From Sphingopyxis sp. 113P3 (GTDB lineage: Bacteria > Pseudomonadota > Alphaproteobacteria > Sphingomonadales > Sphingomonadaceae), in NCBI RefSeq assembly GCF_001278035.1, contig NZ_CP009452.1:1211501-1275500 (forward strand): a stretch of 64,000 nucleotides of DNA, written 5' to 3'. Below are positions 39,319-48,763 of the stretch, in pieces. Each line of letters starts with the position of its first letter. Position 1 is the stretch's first letter. A program made the translations under genes and the position numbers. A model generated the notes under the pieces. That model saw only the letters and a list, made by a program, of their open reading frames with translations. It did no database searches and had not been told where the DNA came from.

Positions 39319-42300
39319 CTATGGCGCCTGCCGCGCAAGCTTCGCGAGTCCCTTCGACAACTGGAGCGCACCGTTGAGGCGCGCGCCCGCGCTTGCCCAT
39401 TCGCCGCTCACCGACAATTTATTGTCGGGCCGAAGGCGCGCGCGGCCCTTCAGCCGTTCGACATAGGCGATGAGTCCGGGGACATTCGCAAATTCATCGC
39501 CATGGAAGCTCACGAGCGCCCCCTTGGTGCCCACGTCGAGCTTCGCGATGCCAGCGGCTTTCGCGTTCGCCTTGATTTCCATCAGCTGAATGAGGTTTGC
39601 AGTCTCGGGCGGGAGCGGGCCGAAGCGGTCGATCATCTCGGCGGCAAATCCATCGAGGCCCGCACGATCCTCGGCCTCATTGAGGCGGCGATAGAGCGCC
39701 ATGCGCAGCGGAAGGTCAGGGACATAATCTTCCGGAATGAGGATTGGCGCGTCGACGGTGATGACCGGCGAGAGGGCCTCGCGCGGCGGCGCGGCGCCCA
39801 TGCCTTCGGCCTTGGCAACGAGGATCGCCTCTTCGAGCATCGACTGATAGAGTTCGAAACCGACCTCGCGGATATGACCCGATTGCTCGTCGCCCACGAG
39901 ATTGCCGGCCCCGCGAATATCGAGATCGTGGCTTGCAAGCTGGAAGCCCGCTCCCAGCGTGTCGAGGTCGCCGAGGAGTTTCAGACGCTTTTCTGCGGTA
40001 TCGGTGATCGCGCCGCCTTCGGGCGTGGTCAGATAGGCATATGCGCGCGTCTTCGAGCGCCCGACGCGGCCGCGCAGCTGGTATAGCTGCGCAAGGCCGA
40101 ACCGGTCGGCACGGTGGACGATCAGCGTGTTCGCGCTTGGAATGTCGAGCCCGCTCTCGACGATCGTCGTCGAGACGAGCACATCATATTTGCGGTCATA
40201 AAACGCGCTCATCCGCTCCTCGACCTCGCCCGGTGCCATCTGCCCGTGCGCGACCACATATTTGATCTCGGGCACGCGGGTGCGCAGGAATTCCTCGATG
40301 TCTGGCAAGTCCTTGATGCGCGGGGTCACGAAGAAGCTTTGCCCGCCGCGGTCATGTTCGCGCAGCAATGCCTCGCGGATGACCACAGGGTCCCAGGGCG
40401 CGACGTAGGTGCGCACGGCGAGGCGGTCGACCGGCGGCGTCTGGATGACGCTGAGTTCGCGCAGGCCCGACATCGCCATCTGCAGGGTACGCGGAATGGG
40501 GGTTGCGGTAAGCGTGAGAACATGGACGTCGGCCTTGAGCTGCTTCAGCCTTTCCTTGTGGACGACGCCGAACCGCTGCTCCTCGTCAACGATGACGAGC
40601 CCGAGTTTCCTGAACGCGACCGACTTCGCGATCACCGCATGGGTGCCGACGACGATGTCGATCTGGCCGCTGGCGAGGCCGTCGCGCGTCCTTTGCGCCT
40701 CGCTCGCCGGGACGAGCCGCGACAGGCGCCCGATATTGACCGGGAAGCCTTTGAAGCGCTCGACGAAATTGGTGTAATGCTGGCGCGCGAGCAGCGTCGT
40801 GGGAACAACGACCGCGACCTGCACCCCCGCCATCGCCGCGACGAAAGCGGCGCGTAGCGCAACCTCGGTCTTGCCGAAGCCGACATCGCCGCAAACGAGG
40901 CGGTCCATCGGGCGGCCCGAGGCGAGGTCGGCGAGCACGTCGCCGATCGCGCGGTCCTGGTCGTCGGTTTCCTGGTAGGGGAAGCGGTCCGCGAAAGCAG
41001 GATAGGCGCTGTCCTGCGCGAGAACGTCACCGGGACGCAGCGCGCGCTGGGCAGCAGTCGCGAGCAGTTCACCCGCGATTTCGCGGATGCGTTCCTTCAT
41101 CCGCGCCTTGCGGCGCTGCCAGGCTTCCCCGCCGAGCTTGTCGAGCGCGACGCCCTCGCTCTCGCCCCCATAGCGCGAAAGAACGTCAAGATTCTCGACG
41201 GGAACGTAGAGCTTGTCGCCGCCAGCGTAGCTCAGCGCGACGCAGTCGTGCGGACTGTTGCCGACGGGGATCGAGGTCAGCCCCTCGTACCGGCCGATGC
41301 CGTGATCGAGGTGAACGACGAGGTCGCCGACGCTTAATGTTGCAAGCTCAGCAAGGAAGGCGTCGGCGCTCTTGCGGCGTTTCTGGCGGCGGACGAGGCG
41401 CTCGCCGAGGATATCCTGCTCGGTAAGCAGGCTGACCCCGGCCGCCGCGAAGCCATGATCAAGCGGCAGGACGACCATCGCGGTTGCGCCGCCGCTCTCC
41501 GACGAGGCGATGCCGAGCGCCTCCTGCCAGCTGTCAGCTGCCGCAAGCGAGGTGACCCCATGGTCGCGCAGCAGGCCCGAGAGCCGTTCGCGCGCGCCGC
41601 CTGAGTAGCTCGCAATGATGGTCTTGCGCCCCTTGCGGCGCTCGTCCGACAGGTGGTCGGCGACCTTGTCATAGACATTGAGGTCAGCGGTGCGCTCGGG
41701 CGTGAAATCGCGCGCCGCAAAGCTTCCAAGGTCGATCACCGTTGCCGAGGGAGGAACGTCGAAAGGCGAGACGATGTGGACGGGGCGCGCGCTTTCGGCC
41801 GCGGCCCATTCGTCGCTGGTCAGATAGAGGGCCTCGGGCGCGAGCGGGCGATCGCTGCCCGCCTGCTCGCGTTCGGCAGCGACGCGGTTCGCATGATAGT
41901 CGGTGATCGCATCGAATCGCGTCTCGGCGGTCGCATCGGTGCGATGCCCGCGCAGCACGGGGGTGGCAGGATCGAGATGGTCGAACAATGTCGCGAGCCG
42001 CTCCTCGAAGAGCGGCAACCAATGGTCCATGCCAGCCTGGCGCCGTCCTTCGCTGACCGCTTGGTAGAGCGGATCGCCGGTTGCCTGCGCCCCGAAGATT
42101 TCGCGGTACCGCGAGCGGAAGCGCTTGATCGTTGTCTCATCGAGCAGCGTTTCGGCGGCGGGAAGCAATTGCAGCGCCTCGGCGGGGCCGAGGCTGCGCT
42201 GGTCGGCGGGGTCGAAGCGCCGGATGCTTTCGATCTCGTCGCCGAAGAAATCGACGCGAAGGCCATTTTCCTCCCCCGCCGGAAAGAGGTCGAGGAGGCT

Positions 42301-42813
42301 TCCGCGCACCGCGAACTCGCCCTGATCGGCGACCGTGTCGACGCGGTTGAAGCCATTCGCAACGAGCAGTTCGGCAAGCGCGTCGCGGTCGATCCGCTGT
42401 CCGGGCGCCAGGCGCGTCGTGAGCTGGCGAATCCTGAAAGGTGTGAGCGTGCGCTGGGTGATCGCGGCAACGGTGGTAAGAACAAGTTCGCCGCGCTTCG
42501 GCGGCGCTTGCAGCGCCGAAAGCGTCGCGAGCCGGTCAGCGCTGACGCGCATCGATGGTCCGGCACGGTCGTAGGGCAAGCAGTCCCATGCCGGAAATCG
42601 GTGAACGACAAGGTCAGGGGCAAAGAAAGGCGCGGCGTCTGCCACCGCCTGCATCGCGGCGTCGTCCGTCGCGACGTAAAGCAGCCGCTTGTCGCTGGCG
42701 CGCGCGAGGTCGGCGAGCAGGAGCGGCAGGAAGCCCTCTGCCGCGCGGGCGAGCGTGAGCGGCGCCGATGCCGACGCGATGGCGGCGAATATATCGGCGG
42801 CGGGGTGCGTCAT
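39319..42813 (-). CDS. mfd: Transcription-repair coupling factor Mfd
   Basis: A 1164-residue protein of normal length. Order: UvrB-like module (FPAWDCLPYDRAGPS), RNA-polymerase-interaction domain (VGDLVVHLDHGIGRYEGL), RecG-like translocase with Walker A LVCGDVGFGKTEVAL, DEEQ box IVDEEQRFGV and TATPIPRTLQM, then TRCF domain. It displaces RNA polymerase stalled at lesions and recruits UvrA. Its start overlaps the sdhE stop by four bases. Confidence 0.98.
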   Translation of the reverse strand: MTHPAADIFAAIASASAPLTLARAAEGFLPLLLADLARASDKRLLYVATDDAAMQAVADAAPFFAPDLVVHRFPAWDCLPYDRAGPSMRVSADRLATLSALQAPPKRGELVLTTVAAITQRTLTPFRIRQLTTRLAPGQRIDRDALAELLVANGFNRVDTVADQGEFAVRGSLLDLFPAGEENGLRVDFFGDEIESIRRFDPADQRSLGPAEALQLLPAAETLLDETTIKRFRSRYREIFGAQATGDPLYQAVSEGRRQAGMDHWLPLFEERLATLFDHLDPATPVLRGHRTDATAETRFDAITDYHANRVAAEREQAGSDRPLAPEALYLTSDEWAAAESARPVHIVSPFDVPPSATVIDLGSFAARDFTPERTADLNVYDKVADHLSDERRKGRKTIIASYSGGARERLSGLLRDHGVTSLAAADSWQEALGIASSESGGATAMVVLPLDHGFAAAGVSLLTEQDILGERLVRRQKRRKSADAFLAELATLSVGDLVVHLDHGIGRYEGLTSIPVGNSPHDCVALSYAGGDKLYVPVENLDVLSRYGGESEGVALDKLGGEAWQRRKARMKERIREIAGELLATAAQRALRPGDVLAQDSAYPAFADRFPYQETDDQDRAIGDVLADLASGRPMDRLVCGDVGFGKTEVALRAAFVAAMAGVQVAVVVPTTLLARQHYTNFVERFKGFPVNIGRLSRLVPASEAQRTRDGLASGQIDIVVGTHAVIAKSVAFRKLGLVIVDEEQRFGVVHKERLKQLKADVHVLTLTATPIPRTLQMAMSGLRELSVIQTPPVDRLAVRTYVAPWDPVVIREALLREHDRGGQSFFVTPRIKDLPDIEEFLRTRVPEIKYVVAHGQMAPGEVEERMSAFYDRKYDVLVSTTIVESGLDIPSANTLIVHRADRFGLAQLYQLRGRVGRSKTRAYAYLTTPEGGAITDTAEKRLKLLGDLDTLGAGFQLASHDLDIRGAGNLVGDEQSGHIREVGFELYQSMLEEAILVAKAEGMGAAPPREALSPVITVDAPILIPEDYVPDLPLRMALYRRLNEAEDRAGLDGFAAEMIDRFGPLPPETANLIQLMEIKANAKAAGIAKLDVGTKGALVSFHGDEFANVPGLIAYVERLKGRARLRPDNKLSVSGEWASAGARLNGALQLSKGLAKLARQAP

Positions 42814-43070
42814 GGCAGCGGGATATAGTCCAGTCGGCGCATCGCTGCGATCAGCGGCGGATTGTCGAGGTGCGCCGGGGGGTGCCCGGTGCCGAGCGCC
42901 CAGGCCATGATATCGACGTCATCTTCTTCGCACACGGCCTCGAACCAGGCGAGTTCGTCCTCGCCCCATTCGGACGCATAGCGGTCGAAGAAGCCGCCGA
43001 TCATATAGTCAGCCTCGCGCGTGCCGCGGTGCCAGGCACGAAATTTCAGGCGTTTCAGGCGATCTTGCAT
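42810..43070 (-). CDS. sdhE: FAD assembly factor SdhE (succinate dehydrogenase)
   Basis: An 86-residue protein from ATG 43070: RLKRLKFRAWHRGTREADYMIGGFFDRY...ELAWFEAVCEEDDVDIMAWALG, the DUF339/Sdh5 family with its RGTREAD motif. It promotes covalent FAD attachment to SdhA. The sdhE-mfd overlap with divergent recG 172 bases away is, to my knowledge, a common order in related alphaproteobacteria. Confidence 0.95.
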   Translation of the reverse strand: MQDRLKRLKFRAWHRGTREADYMIGGFFDRYASEWGEDELAWFEAVCEEDDVDIMAWALGTGHPPAHLDNPPLIAAMRRLDYIPLP

Positions 43071-43242
43071 GGCGGTTCTTCTTGAGTGGTCGTGAACATC
43101 GTCCGGTCTCGTTCGGCGCGAGCGAGGCGGTGGCACCTATCGGCCCTGCGCTGCACCGGCGGGCGCCTCGACTGCACGGAAATGCTGACGCAGAGGAGGG
43201 GCTGGGCAAGACCAAGGGTTAAAGGTTAGACACGCCCTAGCC

Positions 43243-45309
43243 ATGCGTCCCGAAATCCTCAACCCGCTCTTTGCCGCGCTGACCGACCTCAAGGGCGTCG
43301 GGCCGCAGCTCGCCAAGCCGCTGACCCGGCTCGGGCTCGAGCGCGTCGTCGACGTGCTGTTCCATCTGCCCACGGGCCTGATCTCGCGCGTGCCCGTCGA
43401 AAGGCTCAGCGATGCGCAGGCGGGACAGACGATCATCGTCGAGTTGACCGCAAAGGATTATCGTCCCGGTCGCTCGCCGCGCGCGCCCTTTGGCGTCGAG
43501 GCGTTCGACAGCGCGGGCGATCATGTCCGGATCGTTTATTTCGGACGCACCTCGGGTCTTGCGCGCAAGCTCTTTCCCCTGGGCGAGAAGCGGCGAGTGT
43601 CCGGGCGGCTCGATCTTTACGGCCACATGCGGCAGATCGTGCATCCGGATCAGGTCGCCGAACCCGGCGACGAAACCGCCATCGCGGTTCACGAGCCTGT
43701 CTATCCGCTGACCGAAGGGCTGAGCAACGCGCGGCTGTCACAGCTCGCCGCCGTCGCGATCGAGAGGCGGCCCGACCTTGCCGAATGGATCGACGCGCCG
43801 CTGCTCGCCGCGCGGGGCTGGCCCGGTTGGCACGAGGCTGTGGCGCGGGCGCATGCAAGCCCGCGCGACGAGGCCGCGCGCGACCGGCTCGCCTATGACG
43901 AGATCTTTGCAAGCCAGGTTGCGCTGATGCTGATCCGGGAGGGGCTTCGCAATCGCAGGGGCCGCGCGATCGTCGGCGACGGGCGCCTGGCAAGCAGACT
44001 GCAGCTGCCCTTTGGGCTGACGGGCGCGCAGAAGCGCGTCGGGCGCGAAATCGCGGGCGACATGGCGCAGGATCGCCCGATGCTGCGGATGCTGCAGGGC
44101 GACGTCGGCTCGGGAAAGACGCTTGTCGCGCTCCGCGCGATGCTGGCGGCGGTCGAGGCAAAGACGCAGGCGGCGCTCCTTGCACCCACCGAAATCCTGG
44201 CGCGCCAGCATTATGCCACCTTGCAGCGCATGCTTTCCGGCCTGCCCGTCAACCTCGCCATCCTGACGGGCCGCGACAAGGGGAGGGCGCGCGAATCGAC
44301 CCTGATGGGGCTCGCCGACGGCAGCATCGACATTCTTGTCGGCACCCACGCGATCTTCCAGGAGGCGGTCACCTACAAGGATCTGGCGCTTGTCGTCGTC
44401 GACGAGCAGCACCGCTTCGGGGTCGCGCAGCGGCTGATGCTGACCTCCAAGGGGCAGCGGCCGCCCCATTTGCTTGTCATGACGGCGACCCCGATTCCGC
44501 GCACCTTGCTCCTTGCCAACCATGGCGAGATGGACGTGTCGCGGATCGACGAGATGCCGCCAGGTCGCACCCCTGTTGATACGCGCGTCGTCTCGGTCGA
44601 CCGGCTCGAGGAGGTGGTGAGCGGGCTCGAACGCCATCTTGCGGGCGGGGCGCAGGCCTATTGGGTGTGTCCGCTCGTTGCCGAAAGCGAGGCGAGCGAG
44701 CTCGCGGCCGCCGAGGCGCGCGCAGCACTGCTGCGCGAGCGCCTTGGTGAGACCCGGGTCGGGCTCGTCCACGGCCGGATGAAAGGCCCTGACAAGGATG
44801 CGGTGATGGCGCGCTTTCAAGCGGGCGAGATCGGCGTTCTCGTCGCGACAACGGTGATCGAGGTGGGGGTCGATGTGCCATCGGCGAGCCTGATGATCGT
44901 CGAACATGCCGAGAATTTCGGCCTCGCCCAGCTTCACCAGCTTCGCGGGCGCGTCGGGCGCGGCGCGGCGAAGTCGGTCTGCCTGCTGCTGCGCTCGCAG
45001 AACCTCTCCGAAACCGCGCGCGAACGCCTCGCGCTGATGCGGGACACGAGCGACGGCTTCGTGATCGCGGAGAAGGATCTTGAACTGAGAGGCGGGGGCG
45101 AACTGCTCGGTCTCAAGCAATCGGGCGAGGCCGATTACCGGCTCGCGGCGGCGGAGCAACTCGTGCGCCTGCTTCCGCTTGCCCATGATGACGCGCGCCT
45201 CTTCGTCGAGCGCGACGGCGGCATGGAGGGGCCACGCAGCGAGGCGGTGCGCCTCTGCCTCTATCTCTTTGAGCGCGATGCGGCCGTGCCGCTCCTGCGA
45301 AGCGGCTAG
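43243..45309 (+). CDS. recG: ATP-dependent DNA helicase RecG
   Basis: A 688-residue protein: N-terminal wedge/OB domain (LKGVGPQLAKPLTRLGLERVVDVLFHLPTG), helicase motifs QGDVGSGKTLVAL, VVVDEQHRFGVAQ, TATPIPRTL, VGLVHGRMKGPDKDAVM and LHQLRGRVGRG. It remodels stalled replication forks and branch-migrates Holliday junctions. Its stop overlaps the convergent PilZ gene by four bases. Full length. Confidence 0.98.
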   Translation: MRPEILNPLFAALTDLKGVGPQLAKPLTRLGLERVVDVLFHLPTGLISRVPVERLSDAQAGQTIIVELTAKDYRPGRSPRAPFGVEAFDSAGDHVRIVYFGRTSGLARKLFPLGEKRRVSGRLDLYGHMRQIVHPDQVAEPGDETAIAVHEPVYPLTEGLSNARLSQLAAVAIERRPDLAEWIDAPLLAARGWPGWHEAVARAHASPRDEAARDRLAYDEIFASQVALMLIREGLRNRRGRAIVGDGRLASRLQLPFGLTGAQKRVGREIAGDMAQDRPMLRMLQGDVGSGKTLVALRAMLAAVEAKTQAALLAPTEILARQHYATLQRMLSGLPVNLAILTGRDKGRARESTLMGLADGSIDILVGTHAIFQEAVTYKDLALVVVDEQHRFGVAQRLMLTSKGQRPPHLLVMTATPIPRTLLLANHGEMDVSRIDEMPPGRTPVDTRVVSVDRLEEVVSGLERHLAGGAQAYWVCPLVAESEASELAAAEARAALLRERLGETRVGLVHGRMKGPDKDAVMARFQAGEIGVLVATTVIEVGVDVPSASLMIVEHAENFGLAQLHQLRGRVGRGAAKSVCLLLRSQNLSETARERLALMRDTSDGFVIAEKDLELRGGGELLGLKQSGEADYRLAAAEQLVRLLPLAHDDARLFVERDGGMEGPRSEAVRLCLYLFERDAAVPLLRSG

Positions 45310-45647
45310 TTGAGATCCCCGCGCGCGCCCATCGCGCGCAGCATCGGCAGATAATCCTCGACAGCGATCATCTTGTCGAACTGGACCCCGGTCTTGCCGC
45401 CGAGCGACCAGATCACCTTGGCTGCGGTGCGCCCGATGATCGGCATACGGAAGACCACCATATCGCCGGGCTCGAGGCTGCGCTCGAAGCGCATCAGGAG
45501 GCCGTCGGCGCTGATGTTCACGCAGGTGCACATTTCCTGCCGGCCGTCAGGCATGACGAAGGGCAGGCGGCAATAGACGTCGCTGCGCGGCGAGAGCCGC
45601 TGGTCGAGCCCGACATAATGGGCCTTGTTGGTGTCGATCTTGCGCAT
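45306..45647 (-). CDS. PilZ-domain protein
   Basis: A 113-residue single-domain protein with the two c-di-GMP-binding elements in order: RLSPRSDVYCRLPF (RxxxR-type) and CVNISADGLLMRF (D/NxSxxG), followed by VVFRMPIIGRTAAKVIWSLGGKTGVQF. It may sense c-di-GMP; no output domain is attached. Convergent with recG. An EAL phosphodiesterase gene lies about 6 kb away. Confidence 0.88.
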   Translation of the reverse strand: MRKIDTNKAHYVGLDQRLSPRSDVYCRLPFVMPDGRQEMCTCVNISADGLLMRFERSLEPGDMVVFRMPIIGRTAAKVIWSLGGKTGVQFDKMIAVEDYLPMLRAMGARGDLN

Positions 45648-45721
45648 AGCATACCCTTGCTGGTCTGAGCGCCAAGATCGACTCCAATCCGCTAAGAATC
45701 GGTAAATATCCGCTCTTGGGT

Positions 45722-46948
45722 TTATCGCGTCACAAGGCCGTGCTTCTTGGCGCCAAGGCTGACCGGGATGGGCTCGCCCTCGGGCCGGACGAGGTGGTGC
45801 GGATCGCGGATCACGACGCCGCCGGCCTTCACCGCGCCCTCCTCAAGCTTGCGCCGCGCCTCCTTGTTCGAGGCGGCAAAGCCGAGTTCGCGCAGCGCAT
45901 CGAGGATGCGCAGTCCCTCGGCAGGCGCGGTAACCTGCGGCAAGTCGCCGCCGATGTGCCCCTTTTCAAAGGTTTGCGCCGCCGTCTCGGCGGCCGCCTG
46001 CGCTGCCTCGGCGCCGCGGCACATTGCGGTCGCGGCATTGGCGAGAATCTTTTTCGCCTCGTTGATCTCTGCGCCCTCAAGTGCCTCGAGCCTCGCAATC
46101 TCGTCGAGGGGGAGGTCGGTGAAGAGCTTCAGGAAGCGCCCGACGTCGCGGTCGTCGCAGTTTCGCCAATATTGCCAATAGTCAAAATGGGACAATTGAT
46201 CGGCATTTAACCAGACGGCGCCGGCCGCCGTCTTGCCCATTTTGGCGCCCGCAGCCGTGGTAAGAAGCGGGGTTGTGAGGCCATAGAGCTCAGCGCCATC
46301 CATTCGGCGGCCAAGCTCGACGCCGTTGACGATATTGCCCCACTGGTCCGATCCGCCCATCTGCAGACGCACGCCCATTTCCTTCGCCAGGTGGCGGAAA
46401 TCATAACCCTGAAGGATCATGTAGTTGAATTCGAGAAAGGTCATCGGCTGCTCGCGATCGAGCCGCAGCCTGACCGAGTCGAAGGTGAGCATGCGGTTGA
46501 TCGTGAAATGCGTTCCAACCTCCTGCAGCAGCTCGATGTAGCCGAGCCTGCCGAGCCAGTCGTGATTGTTGACCATCACCGCATCGGTGGGCCCCTCGCC
46601 GAAGGTCAAGAAGGGCTCAAAGATCGTGCGGATCGAGGCAATATTGTCCTCGATCGTCTGATCCGACAGCATCTTGCGGCTTTCGTCGCGTCCCGTCGGA
46701 TCGCCAATGCGCGTTGTCCCGCCGCCCATCAGCACGACCGGCTTGTGTCCCGTCTGCTGCAGGCGGCGCAGCATCATGATCTGAACGAGACTGCCGACGT
46801 GGAGGCTGGGCGCGGTTGCGTCAAAGCCGATATAGGCCGGGATGATCTGCTTTTGGGCAAGCGCATCGAGCCCTTCCGCATCGGTCATCTGATGGATATA
46901 GCCTCGCTCATCGAGCAGGCGCAGCAGGTCGGATTTGTAAGTCGTCAT
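45722..46948 (-). CDS. tyrS: Tyrosyl-tRNA synthetase
   Basis: A 408-residue class I synthetase from ATG 46948. It shows [26 protein letters not shown] (HIGH-type site), GGSDQWGNI, the KMSKS-type loop as AKMGKTAAG and a C-terminal S4-like domain ([23 protein letters not shown]). It charges tRNA-Tyr. The gene stands alone, diverging from a DOMON-like gene. Confidence 0.97.
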   Translation of the reverse strand: MTTYKSDLLRLLDERGYIHQMTDAEGLDALAQKQIIPAYIGFDATAPSLHVGSLVQIMMLRRLQQTGHKPVVLMGGGTTRIGDPTGRDESRKMLSDQTIEDNIASIRTIFEPFLTFGEGPTDAVMVNNHDWLGRLGYIELLQEVGTHFTINRMLTFDSVRLRLDREQPMTFLEFNYMILQGYDFRHLAKEMGVRLQMGGSDQWGNIVNGVELGRRMDGAELYGLTTPLLTTAAGAKMGKTAAGAVWLNADQLSHFDYWQYWRNCDDRDVGRFLKLFTDLPLDEIARLEALEGAEINEAKKILANAATAMCRGAEAAQAAAETAAQTFEKGHIGGDLPQVTAPAEGLRILDALRELGFAASNKEARRKLEEGAVKAGGVVIRDPHHLVRPEGEPIPVSLGAKKHGLVTR

Positions 46949-46989
46949 AGCGCGCGGGCGCTTAGCATGGGGTTTGCGATTTGGATAGC

Positions 46990-47538
46990 ATGCGCGCGGA
47001 ACTGCAATGCCACCCGGCAACCCCTGCAAGCGCGGTCGCCTCGGTGCGCGCCGAGGTCGGCCTTTCCTTCGACGAGGGCTTCGTGCTTTGCTTCATCGTC
47101 GAGGGCCTGATCGATCGCATCGTGCTGCCTCAAGGCGAGGGGCAGCTCGTGATGGCCGATGGCCCGACCGATGGCCTGTGGCAAAGCACCTGTTTCGAGG
47201 CTTTCCTCACGGAGGACGACACGCCTGACTATACCGAGTTCAACTATGCGCCCGATGGCCGCTGGGCCTGCTACCAGTTCGACGATTATCGCTCGCTTCT
47301 CGGTTCGGATGATCTCGCGCCCTGGGACATGGCGGCCGAGCGCGCGCCCGACTGCTATCGGCTGCGCATTGAACCCGGCATCTTTCCCGATCGCGGCAGC
47401 AAGCTTGCGCTTTCTGCCGTGATCGAGGAGATCGACGGCACCAAGAGCTATTGGGCGCTCGCGCACCCGCCGGGCAAACCCGATTTCCATCATCCCGATT
47501 GCTTTACGCTGACGCTTGGGGCACCGGACCAGGCATGA
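46990..47538 (+). CDS. DOMON-like domain protein
   Basis: A 182-residue protein without a signal peptide: [40 protein letters not shown] and [40 protein letters not shown], the pattern of the DOMON-like family (carbohydrate- or heme-binding fold). ATG 46990 is preferred to TTG 46981. It overlaps the namZ start by four bases (ATGA), implying a joint role, perhaps in sugar handling; that is inference. Confidence 0.8.
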   Translation: MRAELQCHPATPASAVASVRAEVGLSFDEGFVLCFIVEGLIDRIVLPQGEGQLVMADGPTDGLWQSTCFEAFLTEDDTPDYTEFNYAPDGRWACYQFDDYRSLLGSDDLAPWDMAAERAPDCYRLRIEPGIFPDRGSKLALSAVIEEIDGTKSYWALAHPPGKPDFHHPDCFTLTLGAPDQA

Positions 47539-48752
47539 CGATCCTGTTCGGCATCGACCGCCTGCTCACCGATCCCGCGCTTCGCAAACCGCTGGAGGGA
47601 CAGCGCGTTGCGCTGCTCGCGCATCCCGCCTCGCTCACCGCAGACTTGACGCACAGCCTCGATGCCCTCGTGGCCGCGGGCGTCAAGTTGACGGCCGTAT
47701 TCGGTCCGCAGCACGGCGTGCGGGGAGACCTTCAGGACAATATGATGGAGTCGCCCGACTTTACCGATCCGGTGTACGGGATTCCATGTTTTAGCCTATA
47801 TGGAAAGGCGAGGCGACCCTCGAGTGAGGCGATGCAGAGCTTCGATGTGATGCTCGTCGATCTCCAGGATCTCGGCTGCCGTATCTACACCTTCATCACC
47901 ACCCTACTCTATGTGCTCGAGGCTGCAGCCGAGCATGGCAAGGCGGTGTGGGTGCTCGACCGGCCCAATCCCGCCGGACGCCCGGTCGAAGGCACGCTGC
48001 TGCGCCAAGGCTGGGAAAGCTTCGTGGGCGCGGGGCCGATGGCGATGCGTCACGGGCTCACGATGGGCGAGATGGGTCACTGGTTCATCCGCCATTTCGG
48101 GCTCGAGGTCGATTACCGCGTGATCGAAATGCAAGGCTGGGCCCCCGATGCCGCGCCCGGTTTCGGTTGGCCGCAGGAGCGCGCGTGGATCAATCCGAGC
48201 CCCAATGCGCCCAACGTGAACATGGCGCGCGCCTATGCGGGAACGGTGATGGTCGAGGGCGCGACGCTGAGCGAAGGGCGGGGGACGACGCGGCCGCTTG
48301 AGCTGTTCGGGGCCCCCGACATCGACGCGCGCGCGGTGATCGCGGAGATGCAGCGGCTTGCGCCCGCCTGGCTCGCCGGCTGCAAGCTGCGCGATATCTG
48401 GTTCCAGCCGACCTTCCACAAGCATGTCGGCGCGCTCAACAGCGGCGTCCACATCCATGCCGAGGGGCCCTGGTATGACCATGCCGCGTTTCGGCCGTGG
48501 CGCGTGCAGGCGCTCGCCTTCAAGGCGATCCGCAGGCTCTACCCCGATTACCGGATCTGGCGCGGCACCGATTTCAAATATGAATATACCGAGGGCGTGC
48601 TCGCGATCGACGTGATCAACGGCTCGCCGCTGCTGCGCGAATGGGTCGACGACGCCGGCGCCGAGGCGGGCGACCTCGACGCCCTGGCCGTGCGTGACGA
48701 GGCATCCTGGCGCGAGACGATCGAAGATCTGCTGCTTTATCGCGGCGAGTAA
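47535..48752 (+). CDS. namZ: NamZ-type exo-beta-N-acetylmuramidase (DUF1343)
   Basis: A 405-residue protein from ATG 47535 with family segments VALLAHPASLTADLTHSLD, VFGPQHGVRGDLQDNM, SLYGKARRPS, DLQDLGCRIYTFITTL, VLDRPNPAGR and SEGRGTTRPLELFGAP. NamZ enzymes release terminal N-acetylmuramic acid from peptidoglycan fragments in wall recycling. No signal peptide is evident here, suggesting cytosolic action or an alternative export route. Confidence 0.88.
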   Translation: MTILFGIDRLLTDPALRKPLEGQRVALLAHPASLTADLTHSLDALVAAGVKLTAVFGPQHGVRGDLQDNMMESPDFTDPVYGIPCFSLYGKARRPSSEAMQSFDVMLVDLQDLGCRIYTFITTLLYVLEAAAEHGKAVWVLDRPNPAGRPVEGTLLRQGWESFVGAGPMAMRHGLTMGEMGHWFIRHFGLEVDYRVIEMQGWAPDAAPGFGWPQERAWINPSPNAPNVNMARAYAGTVMVEGATLSEGRGTTRPLELFGAPDIDARAVIAEMQRLAPAWLAGCKLRDIWFQPTFHKHVGALNSGVHIHAEGPWYDHAAFRPWRVQALAFKAIRRLYPDYRIWRGTDFKYEYTEGVLAIDVINGSPLLREWVDDAGAEAGDLDALAVRDEASWRETIEDLLLYRGE

Positions 48753-48763
48753 GGACAAAGAAT

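Noticed and set aside
39304..39320. Hairpin AGACGCC-CAA-GGCGTCT near the end of mfd as a terminator
   Set aside because: It overlaps the mfd stop codon region and has no U-tract in either direction.
41653..42828. Long open frame antisense to the 5' part of mfd
   Set aside because: Shadow of a well-conserved gene; Arg/Gly-rich translation without homology signals.
43738..45531. Long open frame (about 600 codons) antisense to recG
   Set aside because: High-GC DNA keeps the opposite frame open; recG is complete with all helicase motifs, and the antisense translation has no recognisable domain.
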